A stretch of DNA of 64,000 nt from Streptomyces sp. NBC_00457 (GCF_036014015.1 NZ_CP107905.1:8184001-8248000), one strand, 5' to 3'; shown: positions 23,351-32,407, numbered from the stretch's first letter. Notes: generated from the sequence alone by a model not told the origin. Numbers and translations: made by a program.

Positions 23351-24498
23351 GCCGCCGCCGTCAGCCACGCCAGGCCCAGGACCGGCAACAGCAGCCGGTG
23401 GTCGACCAGTTCGACGAGACCGGCGCCCACGGCCAGCCCGACCACGTTCGGCGCGAACATCAAGGTGTTGGCCGTGGCGACCGTACGCCCCAGCAGCGCA
23501 TCCGGTGTCTCCCGCTGTACGGCGGTCAACGCGGCGATCAGTACGCACGGCAGCCCCGCGCCGATCGCCGCGCTGCACACCAGGGCGACCGCGTCGGACG
23601 GCACCGCCCGCAGGGCCGCCGCGACGGCCGTCACCGCCATCCCGCACGCCGCGAAACGAGGTGCGCCGAGGCGCCGCAGCCCCGCGCCCGAGAGCAGGCC
23701 GACCGCCACCGAACCGGCACCCTGGACGGCGGCGAGCAGCCCGGCGTACGCGGGGGAGTGGCCGAGGCCGTCGACGACGGCGTAGACCAGCGCGCCGTTC
23801 ACGCCCGCGCAGAGCATCGTCGTACCGCCCGCGAGGACGAGGGGCCGCAGTCGGGGGTGCGCCCGCAGGTGCCGGGCGCCCTCGGAGGTCCGCCCACGCC
23901 CGCCGGAGACCGGCCGGGGCTTCTCCTCCCGGACGCGGAGACCGGCGTACAGGCCGATGGCCAGCGCGAACGTCATCGCGTCCAGAAGCGCCACGCTCGG
24001 GCCGCCGTACGCCGTGTACAGGCCCGCGCCCGCCAGCGGGGCCACGAGTTTCATGCCCTCGGTGGCGGTCATCCGCAGCCCGTTGAAGTCGCCGAGCAGG
24101 GATCGGTCGACGGCGGTGACGACCAGCGCCGACTCCGCCGCGTCATGTACGACGCCCGCCGCGCCGTACACGAACAGGACCGCGAACAGCAGCCACAGGC
24201 CGTCCGCGGAGTCGACGGTGAGGAGGGCGGGCAACAGGGCGGCCAGGAGCACGTTGGTGCCGATGAGGAGAGGTTTGCGGCGGGTGCGGTCGGCGAGCGT
24301 GCCCAGGAGGGGGCCGAACAGGGTCGGCGCCCACATGGCGAGCATGCTGAGCGCGGCCAGGCCGTCCGAGCCGGTGAGGTCCTTGACCCATACGCCGGAC
24401 GCCAGCCACAGGGCCGACGTACCGAAGCCGGAGACGACCACGCCCGAGAGATACAGCCCCGCGTTGCGGTCGCGCAGCACTGTCCAGGTCGGTGTCAT
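23287..24498 (-). CDS. Major facilitator superfamily transporter
   Basis: A 403-aa protein with about 12 membrane helices. The first loop holds the MFS signature-like GTLADRTRRKPLLIGTN between helices 2 and 3. The first half begins LYLSGVVVSGFGTSALWLASGVWV, and the second half restarts near LRPLVLAGGTTMLCAGVNGALV. It looks like a drug/metabolite exporter of the MFS_3 or ENTS type (DGLWLLFAVLFVYGAAGVVHDAAESALV). The substrate is unknown. Its 3' end overlaps the convergent upstream gene by 64 bp, unusual for the window. Confidence 0.88.
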   Translation of the reverse strand: MTPTWTVLRDRNAGLYLSGVVVSGFGTSALWLASGVWVKDLTGSDGLAALSMLAMWAPTLFGPLLGTLADRTRRKPLLIGTNVLLAALLPALLTVDSADGLWLLFAVLFVYGAAGVVHDAAESALVVTAVDRSLLGDFNGLRMTATEGMKLVAPLAGAGLYTAYGGPSVALLDAMTFALAIGLYAGLRVREEKPRPVSGGRGRTSEGARHLRAHPRLRPLVLAGGTTMLCAGVNGALVYAVVDGLGHSPAYAGLLAAVQGAGSVAVGLLSGAGLRRLGAPRFAACGMAVTAVAAALRAVPSDAVALVCSAAIGAGLPCVLIAALTAVQRETPDALLGRTVATANTLMFAPNVVGLAVGAGLVELVDHRLLLPVLGLAWLTAAAQLAVSAARTASRSPSDANPA

Positions 24499-24617
24499 GC
24501 CTGGTCATGGTGGTTCTAAGGCAGGGTGGCGGGCATCGGGCAGATGCCTTAATACGGCTGCGGAAGCACGATGGAAGGACGGGCGCCGGTCAGTCGTCCG
24601 GGCGAGGAGGCAGCCCT

Positions 24618-25052
24618 GTGGAATGGACCCTTGAAGTGATCCCGGTCCCGGTGTCCGACGTGGACCGGGCCAAGAGCTTCTATGCCGATCAGTGCGGTTT
24701 CCATGCCGACGTCGATGTCTCGCCGTTCGAGGGCGGGCGGTTGGTGCAGCTCACGCCGCCCGGCTCGCGGTGCTCCATCGTGCTGCAGAGCGGTCTGCCG
24801 CAGACGCCGGGCCAGCCGGAGATGGCGCCCGGCTCGCTCCAGGGCCTCCAGCTCTGCGTCGCGGACATCGAGGCGGCCCGGGAGCAACTGGTCGCGCGGG
24901 GTGTCGAGGTCGGGCCGGTGCGACATGTGGGCGCGTCCGGGTGGGAGGAGGGCAAGGGCGAGGGCGACTGGAACTCCTTCGTGTTCTTCAAGGACCCCGA
25001 CGGCAACGGCTGGGTGGTCCAGGAGATGCCGGCGCCGCTCGCGCAACGCTGA
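24618..25052 (+). CDS. VOC-family (glyoxalase-like) protein
   Basis: A 144-aa protein. GTG 24618 follows GAGGAGG with 7 nt spacing; longer upstream frames lack a ribosome site. It has paired beta-alpha-beta-beta-beta modules: VIPVPVSDVDRAKSFYADQCGFHADVDVSP and LQLCVADIEAAREQLVARGVEVG, closing with WNSFVFFKDPDGNGWVVQEM. The conserved E of VQEM is a metal-ligand position. The enzyme could be a dioxygenase, an isomerase or a resistance protein; no specific activity can be chosen. Confidence 0.88.
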   Translation: MEWTLEVIPVPVSDVDRAKSFYADQCGFHADVDVSPFEGGRLVQLTPPGSRCSIVLQSGLPQTPGQPEMAPGSLQGLQLCVADIEAAREQLVARGVEVGPVRHVGASGWEEGKGEGDWNSFVFFKDPDGNGWVVQEMPAPLAQR

Positions 25053-25147
25053 GGAGGCGATGAGCGGACCGGCCGATGAGTTTTGTGTCGTGGGCGGGTC
25101 CACCACCTGAGCAGAGACCGCGACCGCCGACATCAGGAGGACCCGCC

Positions 25148-25741
25148 ATGCCCGAGCCGATCATCGACCTCGGCCCGCAGACCAGGATCGTGGCACGCCT
25201 GGCGGACGGTGTGCCCGACGAACGGCTCGGGGACGTGACGCCCTGCCCCGACTACACCGTGCGCAACATGCTCGGGCACCTCACCCACCTGGCCGCCGCC
25301 TTCCGCGACGCCGGCCGCAAGGACCTCGGCCCCGGCACGGACACCGACCCCGGCGCCTCCGTGCCGGACATCGCACCCGGCTGGCGCGAGGAGCTGCCCA
25401 AGGTCCTCGACGAACTCGCCGAGGCCTGGCGCGACCCGGCGGCCTGGACCGGCGAGACCCGCGCGGGCGGTGTGCCGCTGTCGGGCGCGGAGGCCGGAGC
25501 CGTCGCCGTGGACGAGCTGGTCATCCACGGCTGGGACCTGGCCCGCGCCACCGGCCAGCCCTACGAGCCCGACCCCGCCGCCCTCCAGCTCTGCCACGGC
25601 CTGCTCCTCGCCGCAGCCGACGACCCCTCCCGCGGCGGCGGCATCTTCGGCCCGGTCGTCCCGGTACCGGAGGACGCACCACTGCTCGACCGAGCGGTGG
25701 GCCTGAGCGGCCGCGACCCGGGGTGGACGCCCGCGCCGTAA
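25148..25741 (+). CDS. TIGR03086-type DinB/MDMPI-like metal-binding protein
   Basis: A 197-aa protein starting at ATG 25148 behind AGGAGG. It has the mycothiol-dependent maleylpyruvate isomerase / DinB-like four-helix fold: RIVARLADGVPDERLGDVTP, CPDYTVRNMLGHLTHLAAAF with the metal-binding His in GHLTH, and VDELVIHGWDLARATGQPY with the second His motif (E-x-x-x-H-G-W-D). Family members bind zinc or nickel and often use mycothiol. The substrate is unknown. It may share a transcript with the VOC gene 95 nt upstream. Confidence 0.88.
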   Translation: MPEPIIDLGPQTRIVARLADGVPDERLGDVTPCPDYTVRNMLGHLTHLAAAFRDAGRKDLGPGTDTDPGASVPDIAPGWREELPKVLDELAEAWRDPAAWTGETRAGGVPLSGAEAGAVAVDELVIHGWDLARATGQPYEPDPAALQLCHGLLLAAADDPSRGGGIFGPVVPVPEDAPLLDRAVGLSGRDPGWTPAP

Positions 25742-25775
25742 CTTCAATTTCCTTCGGCAGAACCTGTCAGAAGCA

Positions 25776-25804
25776 TTGACGAAACATTGCGCCCCTCTTA
25801 CCTT
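25776..25804 (+). promoter_or_regulatory. Vegetative-type promoter of the arabinose/pectin operon regulator
   Basis: TTGACG (25776-25781) and TACCTT (25799-25804) are separated by exactly 17 bp, a good match to HrdB-type promoters. Initiation would be near 25811, at the start of the palindromes listed next, 55 bp before the GntR gene. Confidence 0.6.
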
Positions 25805-25810
25805 CAACGC

Positions 25811-25839
25811 GTCGTACTTCGTACGTCATATATGAGACG
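25811..25839 (+). promoter_or_regulatory. Candidate GntR operator just downstream of the promoter
   Basis: Two short palindromes lie side by side: CGTACTTCGTACG (25813-25825) and TCATATATGA (25826-25835). The AT-rich second one is exceptional in this DNA. Their place at and after the predicted start of transcription would let the GntR protein encoded downstream repress its own operon. Confidence 0.45.
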
Positions 25840-25865
25840 CGATATGTGAGATCCGAGAGGCGCGC

Positions 25866-26546
25866 ATGACCTCTGTGCCCACGCCGATCCCCTCCCGCAC
25901 GCAATATGTGCAGGAGGAGATCAAACGCCGCATCCTCACCGGGCAGTTGACGCCCGGTCAGGCCCTGGTCGAGACCGAGCTCGCCGCGCAGTTCGGGGTG
26001 TCGAAGACCCCCGTGCGGGAGGCGCTGAAGACCCTGGCCGGGACCGGGCTCGTCGTGATGAACCAGTACAAGGGCGTCACGGTGCGCATGGTGGACGCGG
26101 ACATGGCACGCGAGGTCTACGACGTGCGGCTGCTGCTGGAGCCCGAGGCGCTGAAGCGCGCGGTCCGGCGCGGCGCCTCGCTCGACGCCGCGCGCGCCGC
26201 GCTGACCCGCGCCGACGCGGCCGGCGACACCGCCGAACGCTCTCTCGCCAACCGGGAGTTCCACCGCGCCCTGTACCTGCCCTGCGGCAACCCGCTGCTC
26301 GGCCGGATGCTCGACGAGGTCCGCGACCAGGCCGCCCTCGTCTCCGCCGTCGCCTGGGCCGCCTCGCCCTCCTGGGACCGGGAGGCCGGCGAGCACCGCG
26401 AGATCCTGCGGCTGGCCCTGGAGGGCGACGCGGACGGTGCGGCCCGCGCCCTCCACGCGCACATCGCGTCGTTCGTGCGGCGGGCCTTCCCCGGGGCCCA
26501 TGAAGAGATCCAGGCCGAGCAGCAGGACGAGGAAGGTCAGGAATGA
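25866..26546 (+). CDS. GntR-family (FCD) regulator heading the arabinose/pectin operon
   Basis: A 226-aa protein. Winged helix at ~12-75: RTQYVQEEIKRRILTGQLTP, ETELAAQFGVSKTPVREALK, TGLVVMNQYKGVTVRMVD. The FCD ligand domain follows (ADMAREVYDVRLLLEPEAL, NREFHRALYLPCGNPLLGRML, GEHREILRLALEGDADGA), with its three conserved His-containing helices (EFH...EHR...HAH) for a metal-carboxylate site. FCD regulators commonly respond to sugar acids. Its stop overlaps the start of the DHDPS-family gene by 4 nt, so it is the first gene of the operon and probably its repressor. Confidence 0.9.
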   Translation: MTSVPTPIPSRTQYVQEEIKRRILTGQLTPGQALVETELAAQFGVSKTPVREALKTLAGTGLVVMNQYKGVTVRMVDADMAREVYDVRLLLEPEALKRAVRRGASLDAARAALTRADAAGDTAERSLANREFHRALYLPCGNPLLGRMLDEVRDQAALVSAVAWAASPSWDREAGEHREILRLALEGDADGAARALHAHIASFVRRAFPGAHEEIQAEQQDEEGQE

Positions 26547-27454
26547 GCAGCGTGACGTTCGAGGCCCAGCGGGCGGCCCTGGCCGACGTGGTGGCGATCC
26601 CGGTGACCCCGTTCGCCGAGGACGGCAGCGTCGACCAGGACACCCACCGGGCCCTGCTGCGTCGGCTGCTCGACGGCGGCATCGGCATCCTCACGCCGAA
26701 CGGGAACACGGGCGAGTTCTACACCCTCACGCCCCAAGAGCGGCAGCTCGTCACCGAGTTGACCGTCGACGAGGCGGGCGACCGCGCCGCCATCCTGGTC
26801 GGCGTCGGCCACGACATCCCCACCGCCGTCGCCTCCGCCCGGCACGCCCGTGAACTCGGCGCCCAGATGGTGATGGTCCACCAGCCCGTCCACCCGTACG
26901 TCTCCCAGGGCGGCTGGGTCGACTACCACCGCGCCATCGCCGAGTCCGTGCCCGAGCTGGGCGTCGTCCCGTACCTCCGCAACGCCCAGCTCAGCGGCTT
27001 CCGCCTGGCCGAACTCGCCGACGCCTGCCCGAACGTCATCGGCGTGAAGTACGCCGTCCCGGACGCCGCGAGGTTCGCCGCCTTCGCCCGCGACGCGGGC
27101 CTGGAACGCTTCGTCTGGGTCGCCGGCCTCGCCGAGCCCTACGCCCCCTCCTACTTCTCCGCGGGCGCCACCGGCTTCACCTCGGGACTCGTGAACGTCG
27201 CCCCGTCCGTTTCGCTGAACATGATCGAAGCGCTTCGATCCGGCGACTACCCGGCCGCCATGAAGGTCTGGGAGCAGATCCGCCGCTTCGAGGAACTCCG
27301 CGCCGCCAACGGCTCCGCGAACAACGTCACCGTCGTCAAGGAGGCCCTCGCCTCCCTCGGCCTGTGCCGCCGCGACGTCCGCCCGCCGAGCAAGTTGCTG
27401 CCCGAGGACGAACGCGCCGAGGTCGCCGCGATCGCCGCGGGGTGGTCCATATGA
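26543..27454 (+). CDS. DHDPS-family sugar-acid dehydratase/aldolase (2-keto-3-deoxy-L-arabinonate type)
   Basis: A 303-aa class I aldolase-type barrel: VVAIPVTPFAEDGSVDQD, PNGNTGEFYTLTPQER, the catalytic Tyr Y144 in VPYLRN, and the Schiff-base Lys K169 in NVIGVKYAVPD. The TGEFYTL motif and context separate it from lysine-pathway DapA. Directly downstream and overlapping by 4 nt is an L-arabinonate-type dehydratase, so the best guess is dehydration of 2-keto-3-deoxy-L-arabinonate to alpha-ketoglutarate semialdehyde. An aldolase giving pyruvate plus glycolaldehyde is the alternative. A perfect 18-bp palindrome lies inside the gene. Confidence 0.8.
   Translation: MSSVTFEAQRAALADVVAIPVTPFAEDGSVDQDTHRALLRRLLDGGIGILTPNGNTGEFYTLTPQERQLVTELTVDEAGDRAAILVGVGHDIPTAVASARHARELGAQMVMVHQPVHPYVSQGGWVDYHRAIAESVPELGVVPYLRNAQLSGFRLAELADACPNVIGVKYAVPDAARFAAFARDAGLERFVWVAGLAEPYAPSYFSAGATGFTSGLVNVAPSVSLNMIEALRSGDYPAAMKVWEQIRRFEELRAANGSANNVTVVKEALASLGLCRRDVRPPSKLLPEDERAEVAAIAAGWSI
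27223..27240. promoter_or_regulatory. Perfect 18-bp palindrome with AAGCGCTT core, inside a gene
   Basis: GATCGAAGCGCTTCGATC is a perfect palindrome within codons for MIEALRS. The AAGCGCTT centre recurs at 29232-29239 and 35978-35985. The shape is that of LacI/cre-like operators, but it may reflect codon choice only. Confidence 0.35.
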
Positions 27455-29181
27455 CCGGAAGAAAGCGCCCGGAAGAACTCAGAAGCCACCAGTGGTACGG
27501 CACCGAGGGCCAGTTGCGAACCTGGTCGCACAACGCCCGCATGCGCCAGCTGGGATACGAGGCGGAGGAGTACCGGGGCCGCCCGGTGATCGCCGTCCTC
27601 AACACCTGGTCCGACATCAACCCCTGCCATGTCCATCTGCGCGAGCGCGCCCAGGCGGTCAAGCGGGGGGTGTGGCAGGCCGGCGGCTTCCCGCTGGAGT
27701 TCCCGGTCTCCACGCTCTCGGAGACCTACCAGAAGCCGACCCCGATGCTCTACCGCAACCTGCTCGCGATGGAGACGGAGGAACTGCTGCGGTCGTATCC
27801 GATCGACGCGGCGGTGCTGCTCGGCGGCTGCGACAAGTCGACGCCGGCGCTGCTCATGGGCGCGGTCTCGGCCGATGTGCCGTCGATCTTCGTTCCCGCG
27901 GGTCCGATGCTGCCGGGGCACTGGCGCGGTACGACCCTGGGGTCCGGTACCGACATGTGGAAGTACTGGGACGAGCACCGCGCGGGCAACCTGACCGACT
28001 GTGAACTGCGCGAACTCCAGGGCGGGTTGGCGCGTTCGCCGGGTCACTGCATGACCATGGGGACCGCCTCCACGATGACCGCGGCGGCGGAAGCTCTCGG
28101 CATGAGCCTGCCGGGCGCCTCCTCGATACCGGCCGTCGACTCCGGACACGAGCGGATGGCGGCCGCCTCCGGGCGCCGCGCGGTGGAGCTCGCCTGGACC
28201 GGGATCGCGCCGTCCTCCATCCTCACCCGCGAGGCCTTCGAGGACGCGGTGACGACCGTCCTGGGTCTCGGCGGCTCCACCAACGCCGTGATCCACCTGA
28301 TCGCCATGGCGGGACGGGCCGGCGTCAAGCTCACCCTCGACGACTTCGACCGCATCGCCCGCACCGTGCCGGTGCTGGCCAACGTACGGCCCGGCGGACG
28401 GACGTACCTCATGGAGGACTTCCACTTCGCCGGCGGCCTGCCTGCCTTCCTCTCGCGGATCACCGACCTGCTGCACCTGGACCGGCCGACCGTGAACGGA
28501 ACCCTGGGCGAGCAGATCGAGGGTGCCGTCGTCCACAACGACGACGTCATCCGCCCGCGCGATAACCCGGTCGCGCCAGAAGGCGGGGTCGCCGTGCTGC
28601 GCGGCAACCTCTGCCCGGACGGCGCCGTCATCAAGCACATCTCCGCCGAGCCGCACCTGCTCAAGCACACCGGCCCCGCGGTCGTCTTCGACGACTACAA
28701 GGCGATGCAGCGGACCATCAACGACCCGGCGCTGAACATCACCGCCGACAGCGTGCTGGTGCTGCGCAACGCCGGGCCCAAGGGCGGTCCGGGCATGCCG
28801 GAGTACGGGATGCTGCCCCTGCCCGACCATCTGCTGAAGCAGGGTGTACGGGACATGGTGCGGATCTCCGACGCCCGGATGAGCGGCACGAGTTACGGCA
28901 CGTGCGTGCTCCACGTGGCGCCGGAGTCGTACATCGGAGGCCCGCTCGCGCTGGTGCGCACGGGCGACTCGATCACCCTGGACGTCGACGCGCGAACGCT
29001 CCAACTCAACGTGGACGACGAGGAGTTGGAGCGCCGCAGGGCGGAGTGGACGCCGCCGCCCGTGCGGTACGAGCGTGGATACGGCGCGCTCTACAACGAA
29101 CAGATCACCCAGGCGGACACCGGCTGCGACTTCGAGTTCCTCGCGCGGCCGGGCACGGTGCAGGACCCGTACGCGGGCTGA
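27451..29181 (+). CDS. IlvD/EDD-family sugar-acid dehydratase (L-arabinonate dehydratase type)
   Basis: A 576-aa iron-sulfur enzyme. ATG 27451 overlaps the upstream stop by 4 nt. Cluster cysteines are C59 (NTWSDINPCH), C127 (GGCDKSTPA) and C200 (SPGHCMTMGT), the same numbering as I recall for the characterised Rhizobium L-arabinonate dehydratase. The catalytic Ser is in RISDARMSGTSYGT (~478). LSETYQKPTPMLYRNLLAMETEELLRSYP is typical of the sugar-acid branch rather than dihydroxy-acid dehydratase. It should remove water from L-arabinonate (or a similar aldonate) to give the 2-keto-3-deoxy acid used by the upstream gene product. GH43 arabinosidases in the same operon support arabinose as the source. 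Confidence 0.85.
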   Translation: MTGRKRPEELRSHQWYGTEGQLRTWSHNARMRQLGYEAEEYRGRPVIAVLNTWSDINPCHVHLRERAQAVKRGVWQAGGFPLEFPVSTLSETYQKPTPMLYRNLLAMETEELLRSYPIDAAVLLGGCDKSTPALLMGAVSADVPSIFVPAGPMLPGHWRGTTLGSGTDMWKYWDEHRAGNLTDCELRELQGGLARSPGHCMTMGTASTMTAAAEALGMSLPGASSIPAVDSGHERMAAASGRRAVELAWTGIAPSSILTREAFEDAVTTVLGLGGSTNAVIHLIAMAGRAGVKLTLDDFDRIARTVPVLANVRPGGRTYLMEDFHFAGGLPAFLSRITDLLHLDRPTVNGTLGEQIEGAVVHNDDVIRPRDNPVAPEGGVAVLRGNLCPDGAVIKHISAEPHLLKHTGPAVVFDDYKAMQRTINDPALNITADSVLVLRNAGPKGGPGMPEYGMLPLPDHLLKQGVRDMVRISDARMSGTSYGTCVLHVAPESYIGGPLALVRTGDSITLDVDARTLQLNVDDEELERRRAEWTPPPVRYERGYGALYNEQITQADTGCDFEFLARPGTVQDPYAG

Positions 29182-29228
29182 ACCACTCTCGGCCGGACCC
29201 TCTTCGGTCGAGATCCCGAACGTTGATC

Positions 29229-29243
29229 GGTAAGCGCTTCACC
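29229..29243 (+). promoter_or_regulatory. Possible LacI-like half-palindrome before the permease genes
   Basis: GGTAAGCGCTTCACC contains the AAGCGCTT core at 29232-29239 in the only sizeable gap (111 bp) of the operon. The full 15-mer is palindromic only with a one-base shift. A TTGATC (29223-29228) just before it could be a -35 element. Confidence 0.35.
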
Positions 29244-29292
29244 CGCGTGACGAGTGAGCGCACGAGCAAACGCACGAGAACGGAGAACAGTC

Positions 29293-30231
29293 ATGGCCCA
29301 AGCCGCAGCCGTGGCGAAACCGCCCGCGCCACCGAGGCGGCGGCGCCGTGCCTCTGCCACCCCGCGCAGACTGCCGTACCTGCTGATCGCCCCGGCCGCC
29401 GTGCTGATGCTCGGCTTCATCGCCTACCCGGTGCTCAGCGTCTTCTACTACAGCCTGCAGAACTACAACCCCACCAAACCCTGGCGGAACGGCTACGCGG
29501 GCTTCGACAACTTCGTCCACGCCTTCACCGAAGACCCGATCTTCTGGGACACGCTGGTCTTCAGCGCGAAGTGGGTCGTCGTCGAGGTCGGGCTGCAGTT
29601 GCTGTTCGGTCTCGCGCTGGCGCTGATCGTCAACCAGACGTTCGTCGGACGGGGACTGGGCCGCGCGCTGGTGTTCTCGCCGTGGGCCGTCTCCGGTGTG
29701 CTGACCTCCGCGATCTGGGTGCTCCTCTACAACTCCCAGACGGGCATCACCCGTTACCTCGCCGACATGGGCATCGGCACCTACGGCACCAGCTGGCTGT
29801 CGGACACCTCCACCGTCTTCCCGGCGGCGATCGTCGCCGATCTCTGGCGCGGCGTGCCCTTCTTCGCGATCCTCATCCTCGCCGACCTCCAGTCCGTCTC
29901 GAAGGACCTGTACGAGGCGGCCGAGGTCGACGGGGCGACCAGGCTGCAGCAGTTCTGGCACATCACGCTGCCCCATCTGAAGGACGCGATCATCCTGTCC
30001 ACGCTGCTGCGCGCGGTCTGGGAGTTCAACAACGTCGACCTGCTGTACACGCTCACCGGCGGCGGACCGGCGGGCGAGACGACGACACTCCCGCTCTACA
30101 TCGCCAACACCAGCGTCGACGCCCACAACTTCGGCTATGCGTCGGCCCTGACCACCGTCGCGTTCGTGATCCTGCTCTTCTGCTCGATGGTCTATCTGCG
30201 GCTGAGCAAGTTCGGAAGTGAGGCCAAGTGA
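29293..30231 (+). CDS. Sugar ABC transporter permease (MalF/LacF type)
   Basis: A 312-aa membrane protein. ATG 29293 has CGGAGAAC upstream. After an Arg-rich cytoplasmic tail come six helices starting PYLLIAPAAVLMLGFIAYPVLSVFYYSL. The EAA loop is LYEAAEVDGATRLQQFWHITLPHL (~218-241). It forms an importer with the next permease and probably the lipoprotein at 37.1 kb. The likely cargo is oligogalacturonides or arabino-oligosaccharides released by the secreted lyases. No ATPase gene is present. Confidence 0.92.
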   Translation: MAQAAAVAKPPAPPRRRRRASATPRRLPYLLIAPAAVLMLGFIAYPVLSVFYYSLQNYNPTKPWRNGYAGFDNFVHAFTEDPIFWDTLVFSAKWVVVEVGLQLLFGLALALIVNQTFVGRGLGRALVFSPWAVSGVLTSAIWVLLYNSQTGITRYLADMGIGTYGTSWLSDTSTVFPAAIVADLWRGVPFFAILILADLQSVSKDLYEAAEVDGATRLQQFWHITLPHLKDAIILSTLLRAVWEFNNVDLLYTLTGGGPAGETTTLPLYIANTSVDAHNFGYASALTTVAFVILLFCSMVYLRLSKFGSEAK

Positions 30232-31127
30232 GCACCATCAAGGAGGCCACCGCAGTCGCCCCGGCAGCCCGCCGCCCGGCACCCGAGCCGCAGCGTCCGG
30301 CGAAGAAGCGCCGCGCCTGGGACGAGGCCCCGCGCTGGCAGATCTACACCCCGCTGGGGATCTACCTGGTCTTCACCCTGATCCCCTTCTACTGGATCCT
30401 GCTCTTCGCGCTCCGCCCGGCAGGATCCACCTCGCTGGTGCCCTGGCCGATGACCTTCGACCACTTCGAGAAGGTGTGGACGGACCGGTCCTTCGGCACC
30501 TACTTCCAGAACAGCGTCCTCGTCGGCGTCGCGACCCTGGTCATGACGACGATCGTCGCGCTGGCCGGCGGCTACGCCCTCGCCCGGTTCGACTTCAAGG
30601 TCAAGCGGGCCTTCATGCTGGGCCTGCTGTGCTCGCAGTTCGTGCCGGGCGCGCTGCTCCTGGTGCCGCTGTTCGAGATCTTCGCCGAACTGCAGATGAT
30701 CAACTCGCTGGGCAGCGTCATCCTCGCGGAGACGGTCTTCCAGCTGCCGCTGTCGATGATCCTGATCAGCAACTTCATCAAGAACGTGCCGTACTCCCTG
30801 GAGGAGGCCGCCTGGGTCGACGGCTGCAACAGGATGACCGCCTTCCGGATCGTCGTCCTGCCGCTGCTGCGGCCCGGTCTGATCGCCGTCGGCTCCTTCG
30901 CCTTCGTGCACTCCTGGAACCACTTCCTGTTCGCCCTGATGTTCCTCAACAACCAGGACAAGCAGACCATCCCCGTCGGCCTCAACACCCTGATGAGCGC
31001 GGACAGCGTCGACCTGGGCGCGCTCGCCGCGGGCGGCATCATCGCCGCCGTACCCGTGGTGATCGTCTTCGCCTTCATCCAGAAGTGGCTGATCACCGGC
31101 TTCAGCGCGGGGGCGGTGAAGGGGTGA
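30228..31127 (+). CDS. Sugar ABC transporter permease (MalG type)
   Basis: A 299-aa membrane protein. The GTG at 30228 overlaps the upstream stop (GTGA). After a 40-residue charged tail, helix 1 is YTPLGIYLVFTLIPFYWILLFALRP. The EAA loop SLEEAAWVDGCNRMTAFRIVVLPLLRPG sits at ~190-217. It pairs with the MalF-type protein. The stop overlaps the next gene, a secreted pectate lyase, by 4 nt. Confidence 0.92.
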   Translation: MSTIKEATAVAPAARRPAPEPQRPAKKRRAWDEAPRWQIYTPLGIYLVFTLIPFYWILLFALRPAGSTSLVPWPMTFDHFEKVWTDRSFGTYFQNSVLVGVATLVMTTIVALAGGYALARFDFKVKRAFMLGLLCSQFVPGALLLVPLFEIFAELQMINSLGSVILAETVFQLPLSMILISNFIKNVPYSLEEAAWVDGCNRMTAFRIVVLPLLRPGLIAVGSFAFVHSWNHFLFALMFLNNQDKQTIPVGLNTLMSADSVDLGALAAGGIIAAVPVVIVFAFIQKWLITGFSAGAVKG

Positions 31128-32407
31128 GAAAGCATCAGCTCATCGTGCCGCTGGCCGTGTTGGCCGCGCTCAGCGTCCCCGCCCACGCCGAGGACCGTGA
31201 CATCAGCCGCGACACCCTGCCCGTGAACGACGGCTGGGCGGCGTACGGTCCCGGCACCACCGGAGGATCGGCGGCCGACGACGCCCACGTCTTCACCGTC
31301 AGCGACCGCGCCGAACTGGTCCGCGCCCTCGACGGCGGCAGCGACACCCCGAAGATCATCCGGATCGCCGGGACGATCGACGCCAACACCGACGACGACG
31401 GCCACCACCTGGACTGCGCCGACTACGCCACCGATGGCTACAGCCTGAAGAAGTACCTCGCTGCCTACGATCCCCGCACCTGGGGTGCGGCGAAGCCGAG
31501 CGGCCCCCAGGAGGAGGCCCGCCAGGCCTCCGCCGCCCGGCAGACCGAACGGGTCGTCCTGAACGTCGGCTCCAACACCACGATCGTCGGCCTCGGCTCC
31601 TCGGCGGTACTCAAGGGCGCGAGCCTCCAGGTCAAGAACGCGAACAACGTCATCATCCGCAACCTCGAACTCCGCGACGCCTACGACTGCTTCCCCGTCT
31701 GGCAGCCCAACACCGGCGGCCTCGGCGACTGGAAGACGGCGTACGACACCCTGTGGCTGAACGGCGCCACCCACGTCTGGGTCGACCACATCACCGCCAG
31801 CGACAAGGGCCACCCCGACGCGAAGGAACCCACCTACTTCGCCCGCAACTACCTCCGCCACGACGGCCTGCTGGACATCACGGGCGGCTCGGATCTGATC
31901 ACCGTCTCCTGGAGCCGGTTCGCCGACCACGACAAGGCGATGCTGATCGGCAACGGCGACACGGCGACGGGCGATCGCGGCAAGCTCCGGGTGACCCTGC
32001 ACCACAACGAATTCGAGTCCGTCGTACAACGCGCCCCGCGCGTCCGCTTCGGACAGGTGCACGTCTACAACAACCGGTACGACGTGGAGGACGGCCACCG
32101 GTACTCACTCGGCGTCTCCACCGAGTCCGCCCTCTACGCCGAGAACAACGCCTTCCACACCCCCGGCCACATCGAGGCCGCCGACCTGGTGAAGAGCTGG
32201 AACGGCACCGCCCTGCACCAGACCGGCACCCTCTTCAACGGCTACCCGGTCGACCTGCTGGCGATCCACAACGCCTACAACTCCGGCAGCGAACGCGATC
32301 TCACGGCAGACGTCGGCTGGACACCTACCCTGCACACAAAGATCGACAGCGCCGAGCGGGCCGACCGAGAGGTGGCGCGCGGCGCGGGCGCGGGGAGGAT
32401 CCCATGA
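31124..32407 (+). CDS. Secreted pectate lyase, PL1 family (a)
   Basis: A 427-aa protein. GTG 31124 is set by the GTGA overlap and gives a compact signal peptide, MRKHQLIVPLAVLAALSVPAHA. The parallel beta-helix shows PL1 landmarks: IIRIAGTIDAN, NTTIVGLGSSAVLKGASLQVK, NVIIRNLELRDAYDCFP, the Ca-binding-side THVWVDHITASD, VSWSRFADHDKAMLIGNGD, and the catalytic Arg region QRAPRVRFGQVHVYNNRY. It cleaves polygalacturonate by beta-elimination outside the cell. It is unusual to find a secreted lyase translationally coupled to permease and cytoplasmic genes. It is close in layout to the PL1 protein at 39.4 kb. Confidence 0.92.
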   Translation: MRKHQLIVPLAVLAALSVPAHAEDRDISRDTLPVNDGWAAYGPGTTGGSAADDAHVFTVSDRAELVRALDGGSDTPKIIRIAGTIDANTDDDGHHLDCADYATDGYSLKKYLAAYDPRTWGAAKPSGPQEEARQASAARQTERVVLNVGSNTTIVGLGSSAVLKGASLQVKNANNVIIRNLELRDAYDCFPVWQPNTGGLGDWKTAYDTLWLNGATHVWVDHITASDKGHPDAKEPTYFARNYLRHDGLLDITGGSDLITVSWSRFADHDKAMLIGNGDTATGDRGKLRVTLHHNEFESVVQRAPRVRFGQVHVYNNRYDVEDGHRYSLGVSTESALYAENNAFHTPGHIEAADLVKSWNGTALHQTGTLFNGYPVDLLAIHNAYNSGSERDLTADVGWTPTLHTKIDSAERADREVARGAGAGRIP

